This document shows positions 54,386 to 63,160 of a stretch of 64,000 nt of DNA, piece after piece. The notes beneath the pieces are model-generated. The model saw nothing but the letters and a program-made list of their open reading frames with translations, was not told the origin of the DNA and did no database searches. Position 1 is the first letter of the stretch; each line of letters begins with the position of its first letter. The position numbers and the translations under genes were made by a program. Origin of the DNA: Bacteroidales bacterium (GTDB lineage: Bacteria; Bacteroidota; Bacteroidia; Bacteroidales; UBA4417); NCBI GenBank assembly GCA_030654075.1, contig JAURYB010000084.1, forward strand, positions 62,001-126,000. The letters are read 5' to 3'.

Positions 54386-55408
54386 ATGGGACTTTTTTCA
54401 TTTCTTACCAAAGAAATTGCAATGGATCTTGGCACTGCCAATACCATTATTATATATAACGACAAGGTGGTTGTTGATGAACCTTCAATCATAGCGATTG
54501 AAAGGAGTACGGGCAAAGTACTTGCAGTAGGTAAACGTGCGCAGATGATGCACGGTAAAACCCACGAAAACATTAAGACTATCCGCCCTTTGCGCGATGG
54601 CGTAATTGCTGATTTTCAGTCGGCCGAATACATGATCCGCGAATTTATAAAAATGATCGGGCCAAGCCGCAGCCTCTTCCCACCTGCATTGCGAATGGTA
54701 ATCTGTATTCCATCAGGTATCACCGAAGTGGAAGAACGCGCCGTAAAAGACTCAGCCGAACAGGCCGGAGCCAAGGAAGTCCGGCTTATCCACGAGCCTA
54801 TGGCTGCTGCTATCGGAATTGGAATTGATGTACTCGAACCAACAGGAAATATGGTTATTGATATCGGCGGTGGTACCAGCGAAATCGCGGTTATTGCCCT
54901 CGGCGGTATTGTAAACAACAAATCCATACGTATTGCGGGCGACGATTTTAATGCCGACATCGAAGAATACATGCGTAAACAGCACAATATCAATATTGGC
55001 GAACGCACATCGGAACTGATCAAGATTGAAGTAGGATCAGCGCTTACCGAAATTGATAACCCTCCACCGGATTATGCAGTACATGGCCGCGATATGCTTA
55101 CCGGTATTCCGAAAGAGATTTATGTAAACTACGCCGAAATTGCCCATGCACTGGATAAATCCATTTCGAAAATTGAAGCCGCCGTGCTGAATGCCCTCGA
55201 AATGACCCCACCCGAACTGGCTGCCGACATTTTCAAAACCGGTATCTATCTGGCAGGCGGAGGCTCGCTGCTGCGCGGACTCGACAAACGTATTCATATG
55301 AAAACAAAATTGCCGATTCATGTTGCCGATGATCCTTTGCACGCCGTTGCCCGTGGTACAGGTATAGCTCTCAAGAACTTTGATAAGTTTACTTTCCTTA
55401 TTAAATAG
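54386..55408 (+). CDS. mreB: Rod-shape-determining actin homolog
   Basis: 340 residues, the standard MreB length. MGLFSFLTKEIAMDLGTANT carries the first phosphate loop; IDIGGGTSEIAVIALGG the second; ILAGGGSLLRGLDK-type motif appears as IYLAGGGSLLRGLD. It forms membrane-bound filaments that direct cell-wall synthesis. First gene of the mreBCD set. Confidence 0.97.
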   Translation: MGLFSFLTKEIAMDLGTANTIIIYNDKVVVDEPSIIAIERSTGKVLAVGKRAQMMHGKTHENIKTIRPLRDGVIADFQSAEYMIREFIKMIGPSRSLFPPALRMVICIPSGITEVEERAVKDSAEQAGAKEVRLIHEPMAAAIGIGIDVLEPTGNMVIDIGGGTSEIAVIALGGIVNNKSIRIAGDDFNADIEEYMRKQHNINIGERTSELIKIEVGSALTEIDNPPPDYAVHGRDMLTGIPKEIYVNYAEIAHALDKSISKIEAAVLNALEMTPPELAADIFKTGIYLAGGGSLLRGLDKRIHMKTKLPIHVADDPLHAVARGTGIALKNFDKFTFLIK

Positions 55409-55583
55409 TTCTGCTCAAAGAAATACTGATATATAATTTGAATATCGAACAAGGATTAGCGATTTTTTGATTTTAGAAGAAGTAGTATCAATCTGCGACT
55501 GCACTTACATCATAAATCGTTAATCGGTGTTCCTTGTTCTTAAATCAAATAATACCGTTTAACAAACGATACCGTAACCGACT

Positions 55584-56423
55584 ATGCGTAATATCCTGGT
55601 TTTTATTATCCGGTATCATTTCCTGCTCCTGTTTCTGCTGCTTGAGTTTTTATCGATCACACTGTTGGTGAATTCTACTTATTACCAGAGTTCGGCTATT
55701 TTGAAAGCCGGAAGCCGGGTAACAGGGCAATTTTATACCAGTGTAAGCAATACCACCGATTATCTTAAGCTTCGCACCACAAATGAGCACCTGGCCATGG
55801 AAAACGCATTGCTGAGGCAAATGAAAGGAGTTTCGTTCCTGAGAAACGATACTAACACTTTCTGGGTTAATGATACTCTTTACAAGCAGCAATACAAGTA
55901 TGTAGTCGCAAAGGTTGTACTTAACACTGTCGGCAAGAGGAATAATTACATCATGCTTGATAAAGGCAGCCGCAGCGGCATTCAAAAGGATATGGCTGTA
56001 ATCACTTCCAGGGGAGTAGTAGGAACAGTTGTAAACGTATCAGAAAATTTCAGCTGGGTGATGAGCATGCTGAATAAGCATACCCGAATCAGTGGCCGGA
56101 TTATCAAAAACGGTCAGATGGGAACTATTGTATGGAATGGTGTTGATCATTTATATGGTACGTTAACCGACATTCCTGCCCACGTTAAAATTGCCAAAGG
56201 CGATACCATTATGAGCAGCGGTTTTTCTTATATCTTCCCGGAAGGCCTGATGATTGGCACAATATCCGATTTCAGAGTCGAACAAGGCGATCACTTCTAT
56301 ACCATTCCTTTTAAGTTCAGCGTTGATTTTAACTCGTTGCAATATGTATATGTTGTCCGAAACCTGATGAAAAACGAACAGGAGACTCTCGAAAAAAGTA
56401 TGGAAGGGCTGAAAGATGAATAG
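55584..56423 (+). CDS. mreC: Rod-shape-determining protein MreC
   Basis: 279 residues with one N-terminal membrane helix (HFLLLFLLLEFLSITLLVN), a short coiled coil (LRTTNEHLAMENALLRQM) and the periplasmic beta domain of MreC (NYIMLDKGSRSGIQKDMAVI, GVVGTVVNVSENFSWVMSML). It links MreB to the wall synthases. It overlaps mreD by 8 nt. Confidence 0.95.
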   Translation: MRNILVFIIRYHFLLLFLLLEFLSITLLVNSTYYQSSAILKAGSRVTGQFYTSVSNTTDYLKLRTTNEHLAMENALLRQMKGVSFLRNDTNTFWVNDTLYKQQYKYVVAKVVLNTVGKRNNYIMLDKGSRSGIQKDMAVITSRGVVGTVVNVSENFSWVMSMLNKHTRISGRIIKNGQMGTIVWNGVDHLYGTLTDIPAHVKIAKGDTIMSSGFSYIFPEGLMIGTISDFRVEQGDHFYTIPFKFSVDFNSLQYVYVVRNLMKNEQETLEKSMEGLKDE

Positions 56424-56934
56424 GCTGGTTCTCACAAATATCTTCAGGTTTATAGCTCTTGTTCTTATACAGGTGCTTATTATGAATAAAGTAAATTTTT
56501 ATGGATTTCTCAATCCATACATTTATATTTTATTTATCCTGCTGCTTCCTTTCGAAACACCAGGCTGGCTTTTACTTGTTTTATCATTTTCGATGGGATT
56601 AACAGTTGATCTATTCAGCGGCACATTAGGGTTACATGCAGCGAGCAGTGTTTTTGCGGGATTTATGAGACCGGTGATCATTAAGTTTGTTGGCGAAAAG
56701 CCTGAATATGATAATACCACGCAACCCAAACTTCAGCAGATGGGGCTTAAATGGTTTATGGCCTACGCCATGCTGATGATTTTTGCGCACCACTTGTTTC
56801 TGAATATGCTGGATGTTTTCAGCTTCGACGAATTCTGGCAAACACTGTTGCGGGTTATTGTAAGCACACTGTTTACCTTCCTGTTTATAATGCTGTTCGA
56901 ATATATTTTTGCGCCACGGAAAGAGAAGAAATAA
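56416..56934 (+). CDS. mreD: Rod-shape-determining protein MreD
   Basis: 172 residues with about five membrane helices (LVLIQVLIMNKVNFYGFLNP is the usual N-terminal region; PFETPGWLLLVLSFSMGLTV follows). Start inside the end of mreC. In many Bacteroidota pbp2 and rodA come next; here they do not, and a repeat and an unrelated thioredoxin-fold gene follow. Confidence 0.93.
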   Translation: MNRLVLTNIFRFIALVLIQVLIMNKVNFYGFLNPYIYILFILLLPFETPGWLLLVLSFSMGLTVDLFSGTLGLHAASSVFAGFMRPVIIKFVGEKPEYDNTTQPKLQQMGLKWFMAYAMLMIFAHHLFLNMLDVFSFDEFWQTLLRVIVSTLFTFLFIMLFEYIFAPRKEKK

Positions 56935-56941
56935 ATTTTTG

Positions 56942-56980
56942 ATTAGTCGGGGCTCGACTTCAAGTCGAACTCCGACTAAT
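56942..56980. repeat. Palindromic repeat after mreD
   Basis: ATTAGTCGGGGCTCGACTTC and AAGTCGAACTCCGACTAAT fold into a long hairpin. It is followed by A residues and not T residues, so it is not a standard plus-strand terminator. This GTTCGACTTGAAGTCGAAC type is a common intergenic repeat. Confidence 0.75.
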
Positions 56981-56991
56981 TAAAAAAAATA

Positions 56992-56999
56992 TACTTTTG
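56992..56999 (+). promoter_or_regulatory. -7 element of the DUF4369/TlpA gene
   Basis: TACTTTTG, 27 nt before the ATG at 57027. A matching TTTG box is not seen because the palindrome occupies that place. Confidence 0.55.
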
Positions 57000-57026
57000 C
57001 ATCAAATTAACCTTAAACAAAATCCT

Positions 57027-58136
57027 ATGAGAAAATTACTGGCTGGGAGGTTCATAATAGCTATTCTATTTTCAGTTATATCATGCAATGCCCAGAAAAC
57101 AGACGGATACACTATTGATGGCACTATCACAGGCACCAATAGCGGATGGGTTCTGCTTAAAAAACGTAAAGAAGGAAAAATGATCACTGCCGATTCCGTG
57201 CAGGTTAAAGAAGGCAAATTTGCTTTCGCCGGCAAAGTTGAGATGCCCGAAGTGTTTTACCTGAAACTTGCAAATGTAGATGGAGCCTTCCCTTTCTTTA
57301 TCGAAAATGGCGCCTTAACTATGAAGGTATATGCTGATAGTATCGACAAATCATCGGTTTCCGGTTCGGTTTCGCAGGATGCATTTACTGCGTATCAAAA
57401 AGAGGAATCAGTATATAACCTGAAAATGGAAGCTCTATACGGTGACTATATGAAGTGTAAAGAAGCACATGATTCCATTGGGGTGAAAAAGGTTGAAACT
57501 GCTTACGATTCAGTTCAGAAAGCACAATCCATATTCACGAAAGAGTATATTCTGAAAAACGGTAAAAGCGTTGTGGCTGCCTACCTTGCCGTAAGCAATG
57601 CATATGCCTTCACACTCGAAGATCTGAAAGCAATCAATAAAGCAATGGATCCTTCAATTGCCAACTCATCTTATGTTAAAAAACTTGCCGAGCGCGAAAC
57701 CATCCTCGCTAAAGTTGAACCCGGCCAGACAGCTCCTGATTTTACGCTGAACGATACTACCGGAAAACCATTCAGCCTCAGCAGCTTAAAAGGCAAAGTG
57801 GTTCTGGTTGATTTCTGGGCATCGTGGTGTGGCCCTTGCCGTGCCGAAAATCCGAATGTTGTAGCAGCCTATAACAGATTCAGCAGCAAAGGATTTACTG
57901 TTTTCGGAGTATCACTTGATACCGATAGAGATAAATGGTTGCAGGCTATTGCAAAGGACGGGCTTGTATGGCCACATGTAAGCGATTTGATAGGCTGGGA
58001 TAATGCTGCCGCAAAACAATACGGCGTAATGTCAATTCCGGCCAGTTACCTGCTTGACAAAGAAGGAAAAATAATTGCCAGCAACCTTCGTGGCGATGAA
58101 CTTGTAAAAAAACTTGAAGAGGTTTTAGGGAAATAG
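57027..58136 (+). CDS. Thiol:disulfide oxidoreductase (TlpA-like) with N-terminal DUF4369
   Basis: 369 residues from ATG 57027, immediately after a -7 box; the upstream in-frame ATG lies in the promoter. Lipoprotein signal with ISC (FIIAILFSVISCNAQ). Residues about 25-120 are DUF4369 (YTIDGTITGTNSGWVLLKKR), then a helical linker, and residues about 235-369 are the thioredoxin fold with the active site WASWCGPCRAENP. By family knowledge these are periplasmic disulfide reductases on the inner or outer membrane. Single gene with its own terminator. Confidence 0.93.
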   Translation: MRKLLAGRFIIAILFSVISCNAQKTDGYTIDGTITGTNSGWVLLKKRKEGKMITADSVQVKEGKFAFAGKVEMPEVFYLKLANVDGAFPFFIENGALTMKVYADSIDKSSVSGSVSQDAFTAYQKEESVYNLKMEALYGDYMKCKEAHDSIGVKKVETAYDSVQKAQSIFTKEYILKNGKSVVAAYLAVSNAYAFTLEDLKAINKAMDPSIANSSYVKKLAERETILAKVEPGQTAPDFTLNDTTGKPFSLSSLKGKVVLVDFWASWCGPCRAENPNVVAAYNRFSSKGFTVFGVSLDTDRDKWLQAIAKDGLVWPHVSDLIGWDNAAAKQYGVMSIPASYLLDKEGKIIASNLRGDELVKKLEEVLGK

Positions 58137-58157
58137 TTTGCTGTTTCTTTTAAAATT

Positions 58158-58192
58158 AAAACCCGGAATCAGCAATGATTCCGGGTTTTTTG
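58158..58192 (+). terminator. Rho-independent terminator
   Basis: AAACCCGGAATCA pairs with TGATTCCGGGTTT over a short loop (AGCAA region), followed by a T run. It lies 22 nt after the stop of the TlpA-like gene. Confidence 0.88.
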
Positions 58193-58219
58193 TTGCCTTT
58201 AGTTTATTAAATAACAAAG

Positions 58220-59110
58220 CTATTTGCTTCCATCATCTTTAATGATAATAACTGTTGTCTGCTTCTTTGCCGGCATAGGTTTGTCAACTTCAGCGTTGAT
58301 AATTACCTGGTCGCCGTTCCCGGTCTTTTTTACGTTTCGGCGAATTACTACATTTTCAACTGGCTGTCCATCAATAATAACCCGCTCCTCATTCCTTGGA
58401 GCCATACCCTGCTCCCCATTTTGCTGGATAATTATTCTTTTTTCCTTTTTGTTTCCATGCCTGTGCCCATCACGGCTAACTTCCCGATCCTCGAAAGTTA
58501 TAATTACCTTTTTACCGTTGTGTTTCTTTTTAACTACAACTTTTTTCATTTCACCGAAAGGCATAACATTTTCGAGGCCGAATGACCTGGCCATTCCTTC
58601 CAACATATTTTCAAACTGTTGCCCGTCGAAATGGCGAAACTCTTTGGGCATTTTGAAATTAAAGGGCATTCCCGAATTAGGAGGGAAAGGCATATCAAAC
58701 TTATCGTCGAAAAGCAATGTCTTGTCATCGTCAATTATAAATGACTTGTCATCGTTAATTATAATAGTGTCAGGTGAATTGTCATCAGAATCGTTCCAGC
58801 TGAATTCCTGCGAACCCGGATGACGGATAATAATATGTTTCTCAATATTATTACCTGTTTCAGGCATATCGTTCAGAACGCCTTTTTCTTCAAGGAAAGC
58901 ATCCGCATCAAAATCCCCGTCAGTTATTACGGTTGTATCAATAACAACTGTATTCCCGTCTATTTCTTTGGTAATATGAATGGTAATCGTCTTTTTCCCC
59001 TTTGCCTGGTCATCGGTTTTCTGTTGTGCAAAACTTCTGCCCGGAAGAAGTAGGAAACCCACAGCCGCAAATGCCAGCAGGAAAAAGGACTTAATAGTAA
59101 AAGTTTTCAT
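58220..59110 (-). CDS. Exported, highly charged protein of unknown function
   Basis: 296 residues with a signal peptide (FFLLAFAAVGFLLLPGRSFA). The mature protein is made of short beta-strand-like stretches of alternating Ile/Val and Lys/Asp, such as TITIHITKEIDGNTVVIDTT, DTIIINDDKSFIIDDDK and KKVVVKKKHNGKKVIITFED, and ends QTTVIIIKDDGSK. A Phe/Met/Pro-rich middle (about 135-185) separates the two halves. No family is recognised. It may bind metal or nucleic acid, but there is no motif to support either. Confidence 0.7.
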   Translation of the reverse strand: MKTFTIKSFFLLAFAAVGFLLLPGRSFAQQKTDDQAKGKKTITIHITKEIDGNTVVIDTTVITDGDFDADAFLEEKGVLNDMPETGNNIEKHIIIRHPGSQEFSWNDSDDNSPDTIIINDDKSFIIDDDKTLLFDDKFDMPFPPNSGMPFNFKMPKEFRHFDGQQFENMLEGMARSFGLENVMPFGEMKKVVVKKKHNGKKVIITFEDREVSRDGHRHGNKKEKRIIIQQNGEQGMAPRNEERVIIDGQPVENVVIRRNVKKTGNGDQVIINAEVDKPMPAKKQTTVIIIKDDGSK

Positions 59111-59311
59111 ATCGATTCTGATTTGAGATTAATTGTCTTTATATTCTACTTCAAAAGTAAATAACAAACAATTGACTAATTCTCATTATCCGTTAATTAT
59201 TGTTAATACTTGTTAATTATCAATCCGTTATAATCTGGCAGAAAGATAACTCCCTGGCTTTTATCCTGACGCTTCTCCTTTTTGAATATATTTGAAGTTC
59301 ATTACAATGAA

Positions 59312-60118
59312 ATGAAGAAAACAGGAGGCACATTAGGTCTTTTACAGTTCGAAAACCTGGGCAGGATTCCAAACCTGGTTCATTTTGTTACGACTCGTTC
59401 AGGAGGTGTGAGCCTTCCGCCCTATGATTCGTTGAACCTGGGACTTCATACTGCTGATAATTCGGCTAATGTGCTGGGTAACCGCGCTTTGTTAGCCAAA
59501 GAAACAGGAATGGGGCAGGAGAAGTTTCTTTACGCCAGCCAGGAGCATAGCGGCGATGTAAAAATCATAGATTCTACAGCCGTTGAAAACGGGGTATTAT
59601 CTCTGAATCCACTTACTGACGCAACAGTTACAGCTTTGCCCGGCATTTGCCTGATGGTAATGGTAGCGGATTGCGTTCCCGTTTTGTTGTTTGATCCGGT
59701 GAAGAAAGTAAGCGCTGTGATTCATGCCGGTTGGCGGGGAACTGTGCATAAAATTACTTCCAATACGATCCGGGCTATGATCGGGCATTTCGGATGCGAT
59801 CCGGCTGATATCCTTGCCGGGATTGGTCCTTCCATCGGCCCCTGTTGTTACGAAGTGGGTGAAGATGTAACGGAGTTTGTGGCTAACAGTTTTGGTACTA
59901 CCGAGGGTTATCTGATCCGGAAGAATAAATCTTCAAAACCTTATTTCGACCTTTGGTATGCCAATCAGAAACAACTTACTGACAATGGCGTGAAACCTGG
60001 GAATATTGAAACTTCAGCGCTTTGTACTATGTGCAATTCCGAAACTTTTTTTTCGTCACGGGCTTCAGGGGGAATTACCGGGAGGTTTGCGGCGGGGATT
60101 TGTATTCTACAGGTTTGA
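59312..60118 (+). CDS. YfiH / LACC1-family purine nucleoside phosphorylase (formerly 'polyphenol oxidase')
   Basis: 268 residues from ATG 59312; a TTG at 59282 would add 10 residues that overlap a possible -7 element (TATATTTG, 59287). Family motifs: HFVTTRSGGVS near the start, VADCVPVLLFDP, HAGWRGTVHKITSN with the zinc His, GIGPSIGPCCYEVG with the Cys ligand, and CTMCNSETFFSSRASGG at the end. Members phosphorolyse or deaminate purine nucleosides in the cytosol. The normal YfiH length is about 245-280. Confidence 0.92.
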   Translation: MKKTGGTLGLLQFENLGRIPNLVHFVTTRSGGVSLPPYDSLNLGLHTADNSANVLGNRALLAKETGMGQEKFLYASQEHSGDVKIIDSTAVENGVLSLNPLTDATVTALPGICLMVMVADCVPVLLFDPVKKVSAVIHAGWRGTVHKITSNTIRAMIGHFGCDPADILAGIGPSIGPCCYEVGEDVTEFVANSFGTTEGYLIRKNKSSKPYFDLWYANQKQLTDNGVKPGNIETSALCTMCNSETFFSSRASGGITGRFAAGICILQV

Positions 60119-60158
60119 TGAGTTTCGTGGTTCTGGTTTTCCTGTTTTAAATGGTTAA

Positions 60159-60190
60159 CCACGGAGGCCTGGAGATCACAGACACGGAGT
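60159..60190. repeat. Half copy of the CCACGGAGG repeat
   Basis: CCACGGAGGCCTGGAGATCA then ACACGGAG, resembling the left arm of the repeat at 36921. There is no right arm. Confidence 0.6.
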
Positions 60191-60263
60191 TTAATTTTAA
60201 TAATTGCGCATTAATTTTAAAACCCGAAAAAAGTGTGACAAACCTGGTAGCTACAAATTATTT

Positions 60264-60300
60264 TTAAAAAACAAAGGCAGTGCCGATGACACTGCCTTTG
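60264..60300 (-). terminator. Terminator of the DUF3127 gene (minus strand)
   Basis: CAAAGGCAGTG (60272) pairs with CACTGCCTTTG (60290-60300); read on the minus strand a T-rich run follows. The 180 nt from here to 60480 show nothing else. Confidence 0.72.
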
Positions 60301-60480
60301 AACTATAAAAAAAATAATTTCATTTCTGATTCGTCTTTTCCCTTCGGAAATCTCCACTGGAAAAAGGGAGACCCTGAACAACAAGATTTAGTCAGTTTTC
60401 AACAAATACTCCTTATCAATGTCACCTTTTCTGCACTGAGCGAAGTTGGAGAGTCGCTTCTTCTCACTATAACCTAATCC

Positions 60481-60849
60481 CTAGAAAGGAAGATCGTCCT
60501 CAACCGGTGCCGCGTTAAACGAAGCCGGAGCATCATTTGGCACTTGTGGCGACGATGTATGTGTTGGTGCGGAAGCAGTAGCCCCTTGTTTTTCAACTTT
60601 CCAGGCTCTGGCTTCGGTAAACCAGCGGGCATTGTATTCGCGGCTTTCTAAATCAAAAAACACTTTTACCGTTTCATTCAGGCTTAAACCAGCCTGGTCA
60701 ATTTTATCACCCCAAAGGGAGAAACATACTTTTTTCGGGAACTGCCCGTCGGCTATTTCAATAATAAATTCCTGTTTGCGCCATTCGCCGTTTTTGCCTT
60801 GCCCGGTTACCAGAGGTAACAACTGAGCAACTCTTCCAATAATTTCCAT
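60481..60849 (-). CDS. DUF3127 protein, SSB-like OB fold with acidic tip
   Basis: 122 residues. Residues 1-90 fit DUF3127: MEIIGRVAQLLPLVTGQGKN and WRKQEFIIEIADGQFPKKVC, the pattern of an OB fold. A Ser/Pro/Ala linker leads to the C-terminus VEDDLPF, which has the form of the acidic tip of bacterial SSB (DDDLPF/ DIPF) that recruits repair proteins. The name 'single-stranded DNA-binding' is often used for such proteins, but binding has not been shown for this one. It has its own terminator. Confidence 0.88.
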   Translation of the reverse strand: MEIIGRVAQLLPLVTGQGKNGEWRKQEFIIEIADGQFPKKVCFSLWGDKIDQAGLSLNETVKVFFDLESREYNARWFTEARAWKVEKQGATASAPTHTSSPQVPNDAPASFNAAPVEDDLPF

Positions 60850-61119
60850 TTCTGATTATTTTTGATTTTGATGTGCGAAAATAGCACAAAAAATCAAATT
60901 TGGAGGTTGATGTTTATAACTAATTTTCCAGCTGAAGTCACAGACTCAACTATTTTTGACTGACTTTCTGCGAATTAATTAAAAGTATGTATATTCGTTG
61001 TCTCAATGTTTGGTAAAAGCTGGGAATTTAGTTAATAGAGTTGTTATATAGTGCCTTCGTATAACGGGAAGATTATAATTTGATGTTTTATAGTAAGTTA
61101 TGTAGTAAAATAATCAGCC

Positions 61120-61950
61120 ATGAAAAAATCAGCACAATTCTTGTTCATCATTTTTGCAGTAATCGGTTGTACCACAGATGAGACTCTTTCGGTCACTCCA
61201 AAATTAAAAAATTGCAGAATTGAATACCTTTTTTTTAAGGATGAGATAACAATTCTGGACTACCAATCAATCAATTTCGCGCCCTATGATTCTACGGTTA
61301 TTGCCTGTTCATATACATATGCGGATGACAAATTGACAAAGACAACAGGTGGATTTGTTGCAGTACCTTCGGGATCAAACTTTTCTAACTTTTTATTCTC
61401 AACAGATGCATATGATTCAATTCACTTTGAAAATAATGCAATTTATTCCTATACTAAATTCAATTTTGGAGGATTAATTTACACTGACATTTCGGGTCCG
61501 ACTATCTATAACCTGGATTCTCAAAATAAGCTTATAAAAATCAGCAAAAAAGATGCTTTTCATCCATACGGTCTTGAATTAAATTACACCTACTCTGAAA
61601 ACCTGGTTACCGAAACATATAACAATGGCTTAACCCGCCGAAAATTCTACCTTGAAAACAATAACCTGGTTAAAGTAGTAACTGAAGTTTATGATTTACA
61701 TGGGGCCCTTTATTCTAAAAAAGAAATTCTATTTGAGGGATTTGACAATAAGCCCAATCCTTTTAAAAATATGTACTATGTGAAAGGTGCCTTTTTTCGG
61801 GCTTTCTCTGAAAATAATTACCAAAAGGTTACTGTAACTGAATACTCCTATTTATTGGATGGAACTTTCGGCATTAATTCTACATGGTGGTTTACTATGC
61901 CCTTCGATTATAATGCTGATGGGTATCCTGAGTTTGGGGATTACGAATAA
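61120..61950 (+). CDS. Lipoprotein of unknown function
   Basis: 276 residues with a lipoprotein signal (AQFLFIIFAVIGC, lipobox VIGC). The mature part has YD-like turns (YTYADDKLTKTTGG, LYSKKEILFEGFDNKPNPFK) and resembles the DUF4595-type lipoproteins of Bacteroidota, which carry several short beta-hairpins; the match is a pattern impression only. Single gene; nothing recognisable in the 270 nt upstream. Confidence 0.75.
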   Translation: MKKSAQFLFIIFAVIGCTTDETLSVTPKLKNCRIEYLFFKDEITILDYQSINFAPYDSTVIACSYTYADDKLTKTTGGFVAVPSGSNFSNFLFSTDAYDSIHFENNAIYSYTKFNFGGLIYTDISGPTIYNLDSQNKLIKISKKDAFHPYGLELNYTYSENLVTETYNNGLTRRKFYLENNNLVKVVTEVYDLHGALYSKKEILFEGFDNKPNPFKNMYYVKGAFFRAFSENNYQKVTVTEYSYLLDGTFGINSTWWFTMPFDYNADGYPEFGDYE

Positions 61951-62255
61951 GGCCATTATTTAACCTGAAACAATTTCTCCCAACCATTTCTATATAATTT
62001 CGAAAAAGACAAGTAAAATGACTTGCCTGGATCTTGTCAGTTTTTCAATCTTTAGCACCTGTTTAAAAAACTGGAAGCTACTATTCCTTTGAAGCTAAAG
62101 CTTTTTCAACTTTTAAGTTATTATGGATTTACTTCTTTGTATTGTTACTTTTTTCAAAACCGGAAGAATTATCCTATTTTTGTAAAGCTAAATATGCTTA
62201 ATTCCAACCAGGGCAAGGAAGCAACCAAGTATCTACAATTCTAATTCAAAAAAGC
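61951..62255. other. Intergenic region with a -7 element for the acyltransferase gene
   Basis: 305 nt. TATTTTTG at 62175-62182, with TTTTC about 20 nt before it, could be the promoter. No terminator was clear. The rest is AT-rich. Confidence 0.4.
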
Positions 62256-62978
62256 GTGCTAAAGACAATCAGCTGGTTTACATACCTGTGGTGGAGTATG
62301 TTGATCCCAAGGTTTAAACTGATAAAACTCAACAGGCAAGGTAAGATTGCCGAAAGAGATGCCTGCGCGCATGCTATTGCCCGAAAATGGGCACAATCGG
62401 GACTCAGAATGAATGGCTCTTCCATCAATGCAGTTGGTCTCGAAAATGTTCCGCTAACCGGCGGTGTTCTTTTTGTAGCCAATCATCAGAGCAATTTCGA
62501 TATACCGATCCTTGTTGGTCATATTCCCCGTGATAAAGGGTTCATCGCGAAGCTGGAGTTGTTAAAAGTTCCCACTTTCAGCCGGTGGATGAAGTATATC
62601 GGCTGCATTTTTATCGACAGGAAAGATCCGCGCCAATCACTGTCAGCTATCAACGAAGTAGCCGAACGACTAAAAGCAGGCCATTCAATTGTAATATTTC
62701 CCGAAGGGACCCGAAGCGCGGATGGAACTATCGCGCCGTTTAAAGCCGGCGGACTCAGGTTAGGCATAAAGGCAGGTGTGCCTATTGTACCGGTAACGAT
62801 CAGCGGTTCAATGAATATAATGCCAAAAGGCACTTCAATCATCCGGTCCGCCAAAGTTAAAGTTATTGTTTCTCCTCCGCTTTTATGGGAAGATTATAAG
62901 GGGATGGACTCAAATCAAATCTCCGAAAAAGTGAGGAATATTATTATTTCGAATCTTGAAACTAGTCATGTCATTTAA
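62256..62978 (+). CDS. plsC: 1-acyl-sn-glycerol-3-phosphate acyltransferase
   Basis: 240 residues from GTG 62256; the next in-frame ATG (62298) would remove the first hydrophobic segment (ISWFTYLWWSMLI). Motifs: block I FVANHQSNFDIPIL (the NHx4D site), block II GCIFIDRKDPRQS, block III IFPEGTRSADG, block IV PIVPVTISGS. It makes phosphatidic acid at the inner face of the membrane. Single gene. Confidence 0.93.
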   Translation: MLKTISWFTYLWWSMLIPRFKLIKLNRQGKIAERDACAHAIARKWAQSGLRMNGSSINAVGLENVPLTGGVLFVANHQSNFDIPILVGHIPRDKGFIAKLELLKVPTFSRWMKYIGCIFIDRKDPRQSLSAINEVAERLKAGHSIVIFPEGTRSADGTIAPFKAGGLRLGIKAGVPIVPVTISGSMNIMPKGTSIIRSAKVKVIVSPPLLWEDYKGMDSNQISEKVRNIIISNLETSHVI

Positions 62979-62997
62979 GGCATTAACAAACAGATAT

Positions 62998-63128
62998 GCC
63001 ACAGATTTCGCCGATTTCACAGACAAATATTCAATGAGCATGATCACATTTTATAAAAAACAGCAAAAAGCAGTTTAAATCTGCGAAATCTGTGGCAAAA
63101 TTGCATTTTGATTAGACTGATTAGTTAT
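62998..63128. repeat. Inverted-repeat element, copy C (degenerate left end)
   Basis: Inner pair GCCACAGATTT (62998-63008) and AAATCTGTGGC (63087-63097); the right end AGACTGATTAGTTA (63114-63127) matches copies A and B. The outer left end is not recognisable. About 131 bp, between convergent genes. Confidence 0.7.
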
Positions 63129-63160
63129 TCAATCTTTAGTATTGTAAGATTGTAGTTCTC

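Noticed and set aside
56942-56980. Terminator after mreD
   Set aside because: The hairpin is followed by A residues on the plus strand; it looks like a dispersed repeat.
59282-59311. TTG start for the YfiH-family gene
   Set aside because: The added residues overlap a possible -7 element, and the ATG at 59312 gives a normal N-terminus.
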